Source: an uncultured bacterium (GTDB lineage Bacteria > Bacillota > Clostridia > Oscillospirales > Oscillospiraceae). Taken from it: a stretch of DNA of 44,231 bases. The position numbers were made by a program, and so were the translations under genes. Numbering within the stretch: the stretch's first letter is position 1; every line of letters starts with the position of its first letter. Below are positions 11,283 through 17,980 of the stretch, one piece after another. The stretch covers positions 1 through 44,231 of the forward strand of contig CAMWRX010000016.1 in the NCBI GenBank assembly GCA_947176765.1. Reading direction: 5' to 3'. Under the pieces are notes generated by a model. The model was not told the DNA's origin. It searched no databases and saw only the letters and a program-made list of their open reading frames with translations.

Positions 11283-11294
11283 ATGCGCAAGTAA
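11283..11294 (+). CDS. Three-codon leader ORF (MRK) of the ABC-F attenuator
   Basis: ATG CGC AAG TAA, preceded by AGGGTG with 5 bases of spacing, in the middle of the leader and upstream of two hairpins. Its position is what is expected of a regulatory upstream ORF on which antibiotic-bound ribosomes stall, as known for erm genes and for ABC-F genes such as Bacillus subtilis vmlR. That this ORF is translated is inferred. Confidence 0.6.
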   Translation: MRK

Positions 11295-11318
11295 GTCGAA
11301 CTTCAAGCTGTGAACACT

Positions 11319-11353
11319 GAGTTAAGACCCATTTTTTTGATGGGTCTAAGCTT
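11319..11353 (+). promoter_or_regulatory. Leader hairpin II after the upstream ORF
   Basis: Core stem AGACCCAT (11325-11332) / ATGGGTCT (11340-11347) with a T6G loop, extended by weaker pairs. It begins about 25 bases after the MRK stop, near enough for a stalled or slowed ribosome to affect its folding. There is no T-tract after the stem. Confidence 0.65.
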
Positions 11354-11419
11354 TCATGGCGCGAAGGGCGGCTTGCTTGACCGGGGACGTATTGTCACGC
11401 CCCTGCCTTTTCGTCATGT

Positions 11420-11453
11420 AATCCGTCTTTCCGCCAGGAAAGACGGATTTTTT
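11420..11453 (+). terminator. Leader terminator (attenuator) before the ABC-F gene
   Basis: Perfect 13-base stem AATCCGTCTTTCC (11420-11432) / GGAAAGACGGATT (11437-11449), GCCA loop, T6 tail to 11453. Being inside the leader, it should end most transcripts unless an alternative fold forms. Confidence 0.85.
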
Positions 11454-11477
11454 GCTATGCCTTCGCATAGCAAAAAA
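11448..11477 (+). repeat. Hairpin overlapping the terminator T-tract
   Basis: TTTTTTGCTATGC (11448-11460) pairs perfectly with GCATAGCAAAAAA (11465-11477). Its left arm is the T-tract of the preceding terminator. On the opposite strand it ends in a T-run and could also act as a terminator. Confidence 0.7.
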
Positions 11478-11483
11478 CAGGAT

Positions 11484-11526
11484 GCGCCAAGTCCTCGCCC
11501 CTGCGGGGCAACCGGACTTGATGCGC
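11484..11526 (+). repeat. Hairpin just before the ABC-F ribosome binding site
   Basis: Outer arms GCGC-CAAGTCC (11484-11494) and GGACTTG-AT-GCGC (11514-11526), inner arms GCCCC (11497-11501) and GGGGC (11505-11509). It ends 8 bases before AAAAGGAG, so it could influence translation initiation or mRNA stability. Confidence 0.65.
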
Positions 11527-11549
11527 AATACGAAAAGGAGCGGATGCGT

Positions 11550-13082
11550 ATGTTACAGGTGAAAAATCTCACCGTCACCCATAAAAAAGACCTGACCACC
11601 CTGGTGGAAGGGCTGTCCTTTGTCCTGGCCCCCGGCGACCGGGCGGCCCTCATCGGCGAGGAGGGCAACGGCAAGTCCACCGTCCTCAAGCTGCTGTACG
11701 ATCCCACTTTGGTGGAGCCCTATGTGGAGTGGACGGGGGAGATCGTGGATAAGGGCTTAAGGAAAGGCTATCTTGCCCAGGAGCTGACCCCGGACGAGCT
11801 GAAGCTGCCCGTGTGGGAGTTCTGCCAGCGGGTTCCGGCGTTCGAGGAAGCAGACCCGAAAGCCTTAGACCGCGCCGCCCGGCAGATGGGGCTGAGCGCC
11901 GACCTGTTCTGGGACGGGAGGCCCATGTCCACCCTGTCCGGCGGGGAGCGGGTGAAGCTGCGGCTGGCCCTGCTGCTGCTGGACAGCCCCGACGTGCTGC
12001 TACTGGACGAGCCGTCCAACGACCTGGATTTGGCCACCCTGGAGTGGCTGGAGGGGTTCCTGCTGGGGTGTAAAGTACCTGTGCTCTATATCTCCCACGA
12101 CGAGACGCTGCTGGCCCGCACCGCCAACGTCATCATCCACCTGGAGCGCCTGCGGCGGCGCACCGTGTCCCGGTGCACGGTGTCCCGGATGGGGTATGGG
12201 CAGTACGTGGAACAGCGGCAGGCGGGCTTTGCTCACCAGGAGCAGGTGGCCGGTCAGGAGCGGCGGGCATATGAGGCGAAAATGGAAAAGTACCGTCAGA
12301 TCCGGGACAAGGTGGATCACCAGCAGGCCACCATCACCCGGCAGGACCCCCACGGCGGACGGCTGCTGAAAAAGAAAATGCACGTGGTACAGTCCATAGG
12401 CCGCCGGTTTGAGCGGGAGAAGGAGAACATGACCGCCATGCCCGAGTGGGAGGAGGCCATCCTCACCGCCTTTGATGAGGGGCGTTCGGCTTTCCCGGCG
12501 GGCAAGACGGTGCTGAGAATGGATCTGCCCGAGCTGGCCGCCGGGGAGCGGGTGCTGTCCCGAAATGTGCGCCTGTGGGTTACCGGGCCAGAGAAAATCG
12601 GCATTGTGGGGGCCAACGGCGCGGGCAAATCCACCCTGTTGAAGCTGGTGGCGGAGGAGCTGCTGCCCCGGGCCGACCTGCGCTCGGCCTATATGCCCCA
12701 GGACTACGGCGACCTGCTGCTGGGGGACAAAACCCCGGTGGAGCTGCTGGCCCCGTCGGGGCACCGGGACGATGTGACCCGGGCCCGCACCCTGCTGGGG
12801 AACATGAAGTACAAGGCGGAGGAGATGGAGCACCCTGCGGCGGGACTGTCCGGGGGGCAGCGGGCCAAGCTGCTGTTTCTGGCCATGGTGCTCAATGGGG
12901 CCAACGTGCTGGTGCTGGACGAGCCCACCCGGAACTTCTCGCCTCTGTCCGCGCCGGTGATCCGGCGGGTGCTGGCGGATTTCCCCGGGGTTATCATCAG
13001 TGTATCCCATGACAGATTGTATTTGGATCAGGTGTGCACCCGGGTGGTGGAGCTGACCGAAAACGGCCTGTCTGAACATTAA
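11550..13082 (+). CDS. ABC-F family ATPase, ribosomal-protection (antibiotic resistance) type
   Basis: 510 residues with two ABC domains and no membrane segments. Domain 1 has Walker A GEEGNGKST, signature LSGGERVKL and Walker B DVLLLDEPSNDLD; domain 2 has GANGAGKST, LSGGQRAKL and NVLVLDEPTRNFSPLS. A charged interdomain linker (about residues 205-310) corresponds to the arm that reaches the peptidyl-transferase centre. The DEPTRNFSPLS form is typical of the Lsa/Vga/CplR-like group that displaces lincosamides, streptogramins A and pleuromutilins. The actual drug spectrum is not predictable. The in-frame ATG at 11544 is only 3 bases from AGGAG, so 11550 (9 bases) is preferred. It is cotranscribed with the DJ-1-like gene 14 bases downstream. 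Confidence 0.93.
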   Translation: MLQVKNLTVTHKKDLTTLVEGLSFVLAPGDRAALIGEEGNGKSTVLKLLYDPTLVEPYVEWTGEIVDKGLRKGYLAQELTPDELKLPVWEFCQRVPAFEEADPKALDRAARQMGLSADLFWDGRPMSTLSGGERVKLRLALLLLDSPDVLLLDEPSNDLDLATLEWLEGFLLGCKVPVLYISHDETLLARTANVIIHLERLRRRTVSRCTVSRMGYGQYVEQRQAGFAHQEQVAGQERRAYEAKMEKYRQIRDKVDHQQATITRQDPHGGRLLKKKMHVVQSIGRRFEREKENMTAMPEWEEAILTAFDEGRSAFPAGKTVLRMDLPELAAGERVLSRNVRLWVTGPEKIGIVGANGAGKSTLLKLVAEELLPRADLRSAYMPQDYGDLLLGDKTPVELLAPSGHRDDVTRARTLLGNMKYKAEEMEHPAAGLSGGQRAKLLFLAMVLNGANVLVLDEPTRNFSPLSAPVIRRVLADFPGVIISVSHDRLYLDQVCTRVVELTENGLSEH

Positions 13083-13096
13083 AGGAGGAACATGAA

Positions 13097-13732
13097 ATGC
13101 GAAAATTTGCGGTTATGCTGTACCCTGACTTCTCCTTGCAGGAGATCACCTGTCTTACCTCCGCTCTGACGGTTTGGTTTGGCGAGACGGTTGATTTTAT
13201 CGCAACGGAAAACAGGGAGTACCGGAGTGAAGAAGGACTGCGGGTTCTGCCCACCAAAACCACAGCTGACGCGAGGGTCACGGACTATGACTGCGTCATC
13301 CTGCCGGGAACAATCAATCCGCTGCCCGCGCTGTTCGATGAGAAGCTGATCGAGTTTCTGCGGGCCGGGGCCGGTTCGGACGTCATATTTGCGGCGATCT
13401 CATCCTCCCCTATATTGCTATCCAAGGCGGGGGTGCTGAACGGGAAAAAGTTCACGTCGGGCTACTTCATGCAGATGGCCGAGGTATTCCCATTTGTTGA
13501 ACAGGAAAATTTTATACATCGGGGAATCGTGGAGGACAGGAATGTGATCACCGGGATCGGGATGTTTTTCCGGGAATTCGCGGAAGCGGTATTGAAAAGG
13601 TTTGACTATGACATCGGCGCAGACTTTATGCGGTACAGCCCGGCGGAATTTACGGAGGATGAGCTGACCTTTTACTGGTCTGAGGAGGAATACCGGGAAT
13701 TTTTAGAGGAACTGAAGGGGTATTCTGTATAA
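13097..13732 (+). CDS. DJ-1/PfpI family protein lacking the nucleophile cysteine
   Basis: 211 residues of the DJ-1/ThiJ/PfpI class I glutamine amidotransferase-like fold: FAVMLYPDFSLQEIT at the N-terminus, YDCVILPGTINPLP, then the nucleophile elbow. Where family members read AAICxSP, this one reads AAISSSPILLSKAG, placing Ser102 at the reactive cysteine. A protease, glyoxalase III or oxidative-sensor role that depends on cysteine is therefore unlikely; serine-based or non-catalytic function is possible. GGAGG precedes the ATG by 9 bases. It lies 14 bases after the ABC-F stop, so it shares that regulated transcript. GC content is a little lower than neighbours. Confidence 0.85.
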   Translation: MRKFAVMLYPDFSLQEITCLTSALTVWFGETVDFIATENREYRSEEGLRVLPTKTTADARVTDYDCVILPGTINPLPALFDEKLIEFLRAGAGSDVIFAAISSSPILLSKAGVLNGKKFTSGYFMQMAEVFPFVEQENFIHRGIVEDRNVITGIGMFFREFAEAVLKRFDYDIGADFMRYSPAEFTEDELTFYWSEEEYREFLEELKGYSV

Positions 13733-13744
13733 CAACGAGTCAAA

Positions 13745-13777
13745 AAAGGGAGCGCACGCTATGCGTGCGCTCCCTTT
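13745..13777. terminator. Bidirectional terminator between DJ-1-like and SDR genes
   Basis: Perfect 15-base arms AAAGGGAGCGCACGC / GCGTGCGCTCCCTTT with a TAT loop; A-run on the left, short T-run on the right. Serves both convergent genes. Confidence 0.9.
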
Positions 13778-13796
13778 ATCGCTTTGGGGTGTCTGC

Positions 13797-14600
13797 TTAC
13801 GGGCGCAGGCCCATGCCGCCCTCCAGGGTGAGAGTTTCGCCGGTGAGATACTTAAAGTCGGGATTGGTGAGCTGAACGCAGACCCGGCCGATCTCAGTCT
13901 CGGGGTCTCCGTAGTGGCCCATCGGAGGCATTTTCACGTTGGCCTTAAAGGCGTCGGGATAGGCTTTCTGGAAGTTCTCCAGCTGGGCGGTCCAGGCAAT
14001 GGGGCAGATCACGTTCACGTTGATGCCGTCGGGACCCCACTCGGTGGCGGCCACCCGGGAAAGGCCCCGGATGCCCTCCTTGGCGGCGGCGTAAGCGCAC
14101 TGGCCGTAGTTGCCGAAGAGGCCGGCGCCCGAGGCAAAGTTGATGACAGAGCCCCGGGTCTCCTTCAGATGGGGGTAGCAGGCCTGCATATAGTAGAAGG
14201 CGGCATACAGGCCGGAGTAGACAGCCAGATCAAACTGCTCAGTGGAGTGATCCGCCAGGGTCACGCCGGAAGCGGAGGCCTGGGCGTTGTTAATGAGCGC
14301 GTCGATGCGGCCGAAGGCCTTGATGGTCTCATCCACCACGTGTTGAACCACGGCCTTGTTGTCCGATCCTGCGGATACGTCGGCCTGGACGGGGAGCACC
14401 TTCACGCCGTAGAGCCGCTCCAGCTCCTCTTTGGCGTCCTCCAGCTTCTTCACATTCCGCCCGGTGATGACGATGTTGGCCCCCTCCTTGGCAAAGGCGG
14501 TGGCAATGCCGTAGCCGATGGAGCCGCAGCTCGTGCCGTCACTGAGGACAGCCCGGCCGGCGCCGGTGATGATGACAGTTTTGCCGTTCATAGTGCCCAT
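13797..14600 (-). CDS. Short-chain dehydrogenase/reductase (SDR)
   Basis: 267 residues, classical SDR size. TVIITGAG opens the Rossmann fold, but the glycine loop is longer than usual: about 12 residues (RAVLSDGTSCGS) come before IGYGIATAF, reminiscent of the divergent SDR/FabI loop. The structural NNAG motif reads NNAQ (104-107). Catalytic Ser157 and YxxxK (Tyr170, Lys174) are present. Near the C-terminus LTGETLTLEGGMGLRP is typical of NAD(P)-dependent oxidoreductases of the FabG/3-oxoacyl type. The substrate is not predictable. The start at 14600 lies 9 bases after AGGAGG; a more upstream in-frame ATG at 14618 overlaps that site. Confidence 0.9.
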   Translation of the reverse strand: MGTMNGKTVIITGAGRAVLSDGTSCGSIGYGIATAFAKEGANIVITGRNVKKLEDAKEELERLYGVKVLPVQADVSAGSDNKAVVQHVVDETIKAFGRIDALINNAQASASGVTLADHSTEQFDLAVYSGLYAAFYYMQACYPHLKETRGSVINFASGAGLFGNYGQCAYAAAKEGIRGLSRVAATEWGPDGINVNVICPIAWTAQLENFQKAYPDAFKANVKMPPMGHYGDPETEIGRVCVQLTNPDFKYLTGETLTLEGGMGLRP

Positions 14601-14654
14601 GTCTGTGTTCCTCCTCATAAAATTGTCCCGGGGCGGTGCGCCTCAGGGATTGAA

Positions 14655-14698
14655 TGGTAATCTATTACTAATTTACCACATTTTTTTGTAAATTACCA
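14655..14698. promoter_or_regulatory. Cluster of TGGTAA/TTACCA boxes upstream of the SDR gene
   Basis: TGGTAA (14655-14660) and TTACCA (14673-14678) form a 24-base imperfect palindrome, and another TTACCA lies at 14693-14698, 20 bases further. The boxes overlap a possible minus-strand promoter (TTTACA at 14687-14692), so this looks like an operator for a dimeric regulator. Confidence 0.4.
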
Positions 14699-14806
14699 CC
14701 CTCTTTTGGTGCAAATCAGAAAAAAGTTTTGGGAAGGCGGCAGTTCGGCGCCTCTTTTGAGATAATGGCTGCTGGGATAAAACACTGGCAGTTTCACCAA
14801 CTCGTA

Positions 14807-14835
14807 TTGAATTTGCTGGATGCTTATGATAATAT
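14807..14835 (+). promoter_or_regulatory. Promoter of the MBL-fold gene
   Basis: TTGAAT (14807-14812), 17-base spacer, TAATAT (14830-14835), 35 bases before the start codon. Confidence 0.7.
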
Positions 14836-14870
14836 TTTAGAGCGCAAAATCGGAATTTGGGGTGATGATT

Positions 14871-15593
14871 ATGAGTGATGAAATGTATAAATACACAAAA
14901 ATCTATGACAATGTATGGCAGATTGCGGAGGACGACGGTGTATATTGTACACTTGTGAAGGGGAGTGAGCTCGCCGTCCTGATAGATACAGGATATGGGA
15001 GGCGTAATTTGAGAGCCTTTATCGAGAAAAATATATCCACTCCATACATAGTGATAAACAGCCATGGACATCCAGACCATATCGGTGGAAATCATTGGTT
15101 TGATACTGTTTATGCTTTGCAGGAAGAATGGGACGTAATACAGTATTTTGAAGAAAAGAAACCAAGGACATATGATCTGAAAGAAATACGAATTGGTCAG
15201 AAAATTTCGTTAGGAGATATCAATATTATCGTAGTTTCTTTAGCGGGGCACACAAAAGGCTCTGCTGGTTTTTTAATACCAGCAAAAAAACTTTTGATTG
15301 CAGGCGACGCTTTGAATGAGGGATTGTGGCTGTTTAATTATGGATCATTATTGATGAATGATTTATACGAAACAATCAAGAATACGTTGGAATTGGATTT
15401 CAGAGAATATATATGTGGGCACAGCAATGAAAAATATGTCAAGGATCGTTTGATGTTACATCTAAGAAATATTGAACAATTAAAAGTAGAGGATGATACA
15501 AAGCAAAGCATATTTGGCTTCGAAACTTATTGTAGTAAATATGAAGATCCTAATGGGAAATCAGAAATTGTATTTACTTTGGATAAAGTTTAA
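14871..15593 (+). CDS. MBL-fold (metallo-beta-lactamase superfamily) hydrolase
   Basis: 240 residues. The superfamily zinc motif HxHxDH is SHGHPDHIGG (His65, His67, Asp69, His70), with further ligands in AGHTKGSAG, IAGDAL and CGHSN, so both metal sites look complete. The substrate is unknown; relatives include lactonases, glyoxalase II and generic hydrolases rather than true beta-lactamases. The gene is markedly AT-rich and uses A/T-ending codons, unlike every neighbour, which suggests recent acquisition. The in-frame GTG and ATG at 14862-14865 are less likely than 14871, which follows GGGGTGATG. Confidence 0.9.
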   Translation: MSDEMYKYTKIYDNVWQIAEDDGVYCTLVKGSELAVLIDTGYGRRNLRAFIEKNISTPYIVINSHGHPDHIGGNHWFDTVYALQEEWDVIQYFEEKKPRTYDLKEIRIGQKISLGDINIIVVSLAGHTKGSAGFLIPAKKLLIAGDALNEGLWLFNYGSLLMNDLYETIKNTLELDFREYICGHSNEKYVKDRLMLHLRNIEQLKVEDDTKQSIFGFETYCSKYEDPNGKSEIVFTLDKV

Positions 15594-15613
15594 CTCAATA
15601 ATTTCCAGTTTAT

Positions 15614-15646
15614 CGGGCAGTTATCCGTTATGGGTAATTGCCCGTT
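15614..15646 (+). terminator. Weak terminator-like hairpin after the MBL gene
   Basis: CGGGCAGTTATCC pairs with GGGTAATTGCCCG using a few G-U pairs. The downstream T content is low, so termination is uncertain. Confidence 0.45.
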
Positions 15647-15722
15647 CTGACACTTTGGCAAAGAATTCAAAAACCAAAGCATCAGCAGCCCTGATCTAAA
15701 AAAAGAGGGTTCGGCCTTACTC

Positions 15723-15751
15723 TTGACTTGTCCCGGCCCAAAGCGTAAAAT
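15723..15751 (+). promoter_or_regulatory. Promoter of pyrG
   Basis: TTGACT (15723-15728), 17-base spacer, TAAAAT (15746-15751). The leader that follows (about 15758-15839) is GC-rich and can pair GGCAGG with CCTGCC around inner palindromes GGGCGCCC (15792-15799) and GGCGC/GCGCC (15800-15818). The C-run/terminator arrangement of the Bacillus pyrG attenuator is not seen. Confidence 0.75.
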
Positions 15752-15839
15752 AAAACGGTTAATGATTGAAAAAACCGGCAGGGCTGGGCAAGGGCGCCCG
15801 GCGCAATGGGGCCGCGCCTGCCGCGCGGGAGGAATTGTT

Positions 15840-17450
15840 ATGGCAACGGGTACGAAATTCATCTTTGTCACCGGCGGCGTGGTGTCCGGGCTGGGCAAGG
15901 GCATTACGGCGGCGTCCCTGGGGCGGCTGCTGAAGCAGCGGGGCCTGCGGGTGCGGGTGCAGAAGCTGGACCCCTATTTAAATGTAGACCCCGGCACCAT
16001 GTCCCCCTATCAGCACGGGGAGGTGTTCGTCACCGACGACGGGGCGGAGACCGACCTGGATCTGGGCCACTACGAGCGGTTTATTGACGAGAATTTGACC
16101 TTCAACTCCTCCGTGTCCTCCGGCAAGGTGTACTGGAACGTGCTGAACCGGGAGCGGGCGGGGGATTACCTGGGGGGTACGGTGCAGATCATCCCCCACA
16201 TCACCGACGAGATCAAGCGGCACATCTACTCCCTGGAGGCCCCCGACGTGGACGTGGCCATCGTGGAGATCGGCGGCACCGTGGGCGACATCGAGTCCCA
16301 GCCCTTCCTGGAGGCCATTCGGCAGGTGGCCGCCCAGCGGGGACGGCAGAACGTGATGTTTATCCATGTGTCCCTCATCGTGTCTATCCCCGGTTCCGGG
16401 GAGCTGAAGTCCAAGCCCACCCAGCACTCCGCCAAAGAGTTGTTATCCCTTGGGATTCAACCAGATGTTATCATGTGCCGCAGCGATTACCCCATTCCCA
16501 AGGATATTTTGGACAAGATTTCCCTGTTCTGCAACATCCCGGAGGATCACGCCATCCCCAACCTGACCGCCGACATTCTGTACGAAGTGCCGTTGATGCT
16601 GGAGCGGGAGGGGCTGGCCGACGTGGTGGTGCGGCGGCTGGGGCTGATCTGCCATATGCCCGACCTGACCGAGTGGGCCACCATGGTGCATCGGGCCAAG
16701 CATCCCAAAGGCACTGTAACCATCGCACTGGTGGGCAAGTATGTGGCCCTCCACGACGCCTACCTGTCGGTGGTGGAGGCCCTCACCCACGGCGGTATTG
16801 AGAACGACGTGTCGGTGGAGGTGCGCTGGGTGAACTCGGAGGAGGTCACGCCCGACACCGTGGACGGCCTGCTGGCAGGGGCCCAGGGCATCCTGGTGCC
16901 CGGCGGCTTCGGCGACCGGGGCATTGAGGGCAAGATCGAGGCCATTCGGTACGCAAGAGAGAATAAAGTCCCGTTCCTGGGCATCTGCCTGGGGATGCAG
17001 ATGGCGGTGGTGGAGTTCGCCCGGAACGTGTGCGGGCTGACGGGGGCCCACTCCAGCGAGCTGGCCCCCCAGACGCCCTATCCCGTCATTGACCTCATGC
17101 CCGACCAGGTGGGGGTGACGGCAAAAGGCGGCACCATGCGGCTGGGCAGCTACCCCTGCCGGCTGGCTGAGGGCTCTCTGGCGGCGTCCATCTATGGCAC
17201 ACAGGAGATCAACGAGCGCCACCGCCACCGCTATGAGTTCAACAACGACTACAGGGAGGCGCTGACAAAGGCGGGGCTGTCCCTGTCCGGCCTGTCTCCG
17301 GACGGGCGGCTGGTAGAGATGGTGGAGCTGCCGGATCACCCCTGGTTCGTGGCGGGGCAGTTCCATCCGGAGCTGAAGTCCCGGCCCAACCGGGCGCATC
17401 CGCTCTTCCGGGAGTTCATCGGGGCGGCGAAGGAGTTCCCCAAAGTGTAG
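15840..17450 (+). CDS. pyrG: CTP synthase
   Basis: Makes CTP from UTP using ATP and glutamine, the last step of pyrimidine nucleotide synthesis. It has 536 residues, the standard length. The N-terminal synthetase domain begins [17 protein letters not shown] and contains [13 protein letters not shown] and QPFLEAIRQ. The C-terminal class I glutamine amidotransferase domain has the nucleophile elbow [10 protein letters not shown] (Cys in LGICLG) and the His-Glu pair in FHPEL. The frame is open from 15723, but the start at 15840 follows GGGAGGAA and matches the family N-terminus. It has its own promoter and no close co-directional neighbour. Confidence 0.98.
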   Translation: MATGTKFIFVTGGVVSGLGKGITAASLGRLLKQRGLRVRVQKLDPYLNVDPGTMSPYQHGEVFVTDDGAETDLDLGHYERFIDENLTFNSSVSSGKVYWNVLNRERAGDYLGGTVQIIPHITDEIKRHIYSLEAPDVDVAIVEIGGTVGDIESQPFLEAIRQVAAQRGRQNVMFIHVSLIVSIPGSGELKSKPTQHSAKELLSLGIQPDVIMCRSDYPIPKDILDKISLFCNIPEDHAIPNLTADILYEVPLMLEREGLADVVVRRLGLICHMPDLTEWATMVHRAKHPKGTVTIALVGKYVALHDAYLSVVEALTHGGIENDVSVEVRWVNSEEVTPDTVDGLLAGAQGILVPGGFGDRGIEGKIEAIRYARENKVPFLGICLGMQMAVVEFARNVCGLTGAHSSELAPQTPYPVIDLMPDQVGVTAKGGTMRLGSYPCRLAEGSLAASIYGTQEINERHRHRYEFNNDYREALTKAGLSLSGLSPDGRLVEMVELPDHPWFVAGQFHPELKSRPNRAHPLFREFIGAAKEFPKV

Positions 17451-17454
17451 GAAA

Positions 17455-17637
17455 TCATAGCTTTTCTAAGCAAGCATCAGCCAGCTGAACACCCAGCTGC
17501 ACCCCCTGATAAAATGACCACAGACCGTGGCCTCTTACTGGGTCTTTCCGAAGATATTCGGGCCAGAAGTCTGGATTGGGTGCGGTGACGAAATAGCCAT
17601 AGAACATTTCTGTTACCATAGGAATTTCAGGTTCCAT
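17455..17637 (-). CDS. Small protein (60 residues) divergent from an XRE regulator
   Basis: MEPEIPMVTEMFYGYFVTAP begins a 60-residue acidic/aromatic protein that ends FYQGVQLGVQLADACLEKL; it has no membrane helix or signal. AGGAGGG lies 7 bases before the ATG, supporting 17637 over an in-frame upstream start at 17685. The layout (Tyr-Gly early, Phe-x-x-Gly-x-x-Leu-Gly late) recalls small uncharacterised proteins common in Oscillospiraceae, but I cannot assign a family. It ends 4 bases from the converging pyrG stop. Its promoter overlaps the inverted repeat shared with the divergent regulator, so autorepression by that regulator is likely. Function unknown; a toxin/antitoxin-like role is speculation. 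Confidence 0.65.
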   Translation of the reverse strand: MEPEIPMVTEMFYGYFVTAPNPDFWPEYLRKDPVRGHGLWSFYQGVQLGVQLADACLEKL

Positions 17638-17657
17638 ATGGCATCCCTCCTGAATGC

Positions 17658-17697
17658 ACAGTTTTCTATGTGCTCGGGATAGCACACAGAAAACTGT
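17658..17697. repeat. 40-base near-perfect inverted repeat (candidate operator)
   Basis: The 17-base arms are ACAGTTTTCTATGTGCT (17658-17674) and AGCACACAGAAAACTGT (17681-17697), 16 of 17 complementary, separated by CGGGAT. It fills the space between the divergent small-protein and XRE genes. Confidence 0.85.
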
Positions 17698-17704
17698 ATG
17701 TCAA
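17676..17704 (-). promoter_or_regulatory. Probable promoter of the small-protein gene
   Basis: On the minus strand: TTGACA (17699-17704), 17-base spacer, TATCCC (17676-17681). The spacer and -10 lie inside the inverted repeat, so a protein bound there would block it. Confidence 0.5.
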
Positions 17705-17715
17705 GGGGGTATTTT

Positions 17716-17928
17716 ATGTTTGCAGAACGAATCCGCGCCCTGCGGAGTGAACGGCATTTGACCCAAGCGGATGTAGCCGCACAGGTGGGACTGTCCATGC
17801 GGGGCTATCAGGACTTGGAGCTGGGGGCAACACCCCGGGGAGATACCATGCTAGCGATTGCGGAGTTTTATGAAGTGTCCATCGACTGGCTTGTGGGCCG
17901 AACGGAGGTGCGCCAAGTCAACCGATGA
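17716..17928 (+). CDS. XRE-family helix-turn-helix regulator
   Basis: 70 residues, essentially a single HTH_3 domain. It begins MFAERIRALRSERHLTQADV, with the recognition helix in VGLSMRGYQDLELG and the typical ending FYEVSIDWLVGRT. It is a compact phage-repressor-like DNA-binding protein expected to dimerise. The ATG at 17716 follows AAGGGGG by about 6 bases; an in-frame ATG at 17698 directly abuts the inverted repeat and lacks a site. The adjacent palindrome is its most likely binding site, controlling itself and the divergent 60-residue protein. Confidence 0.88.
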   Translation: MFAERIRALRSERHLTQADVAAQVGLSMRGYQDLELGATPRGDTMLAIAEFYEVSIDWLVGRTEVRQVNR

Positions 17929-17931
17929 ATT

Positions 17932-17966
17932 AAAAAACCCCGGACGGTACGCCGTCCGGGGTTTTT
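17932..17966. terminator. Bidirectional terminator between XRE and aminotransferase genes
   Basis: Arms AAAAAACCCCGGACGG and CCGTCCGGGGTTTTT around a short loop. Confidence 0.92.
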
Positions 17967-17980
17967 GTTCAATGTTCAGT

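Noticed and set aside
11310..11549. N-terminal extension of the ABC-F frame through its leader
   Set aside because: It would translate the hairpins and terminator; a proper ribosome binding site and the family N-terminus lie at 11550.
14673..15095. Minus-strand open frame over the MBL gene start
   Set aside because: Antisense to a gene with an intact zinc motif; no ribosome binding site.
15758..15839. PyrG-type C-run attenuation leader
   Set aside because: No initially transcribed G-run or terminator of the Bacillus pyrG kind; only GC-rich pairing is visible.
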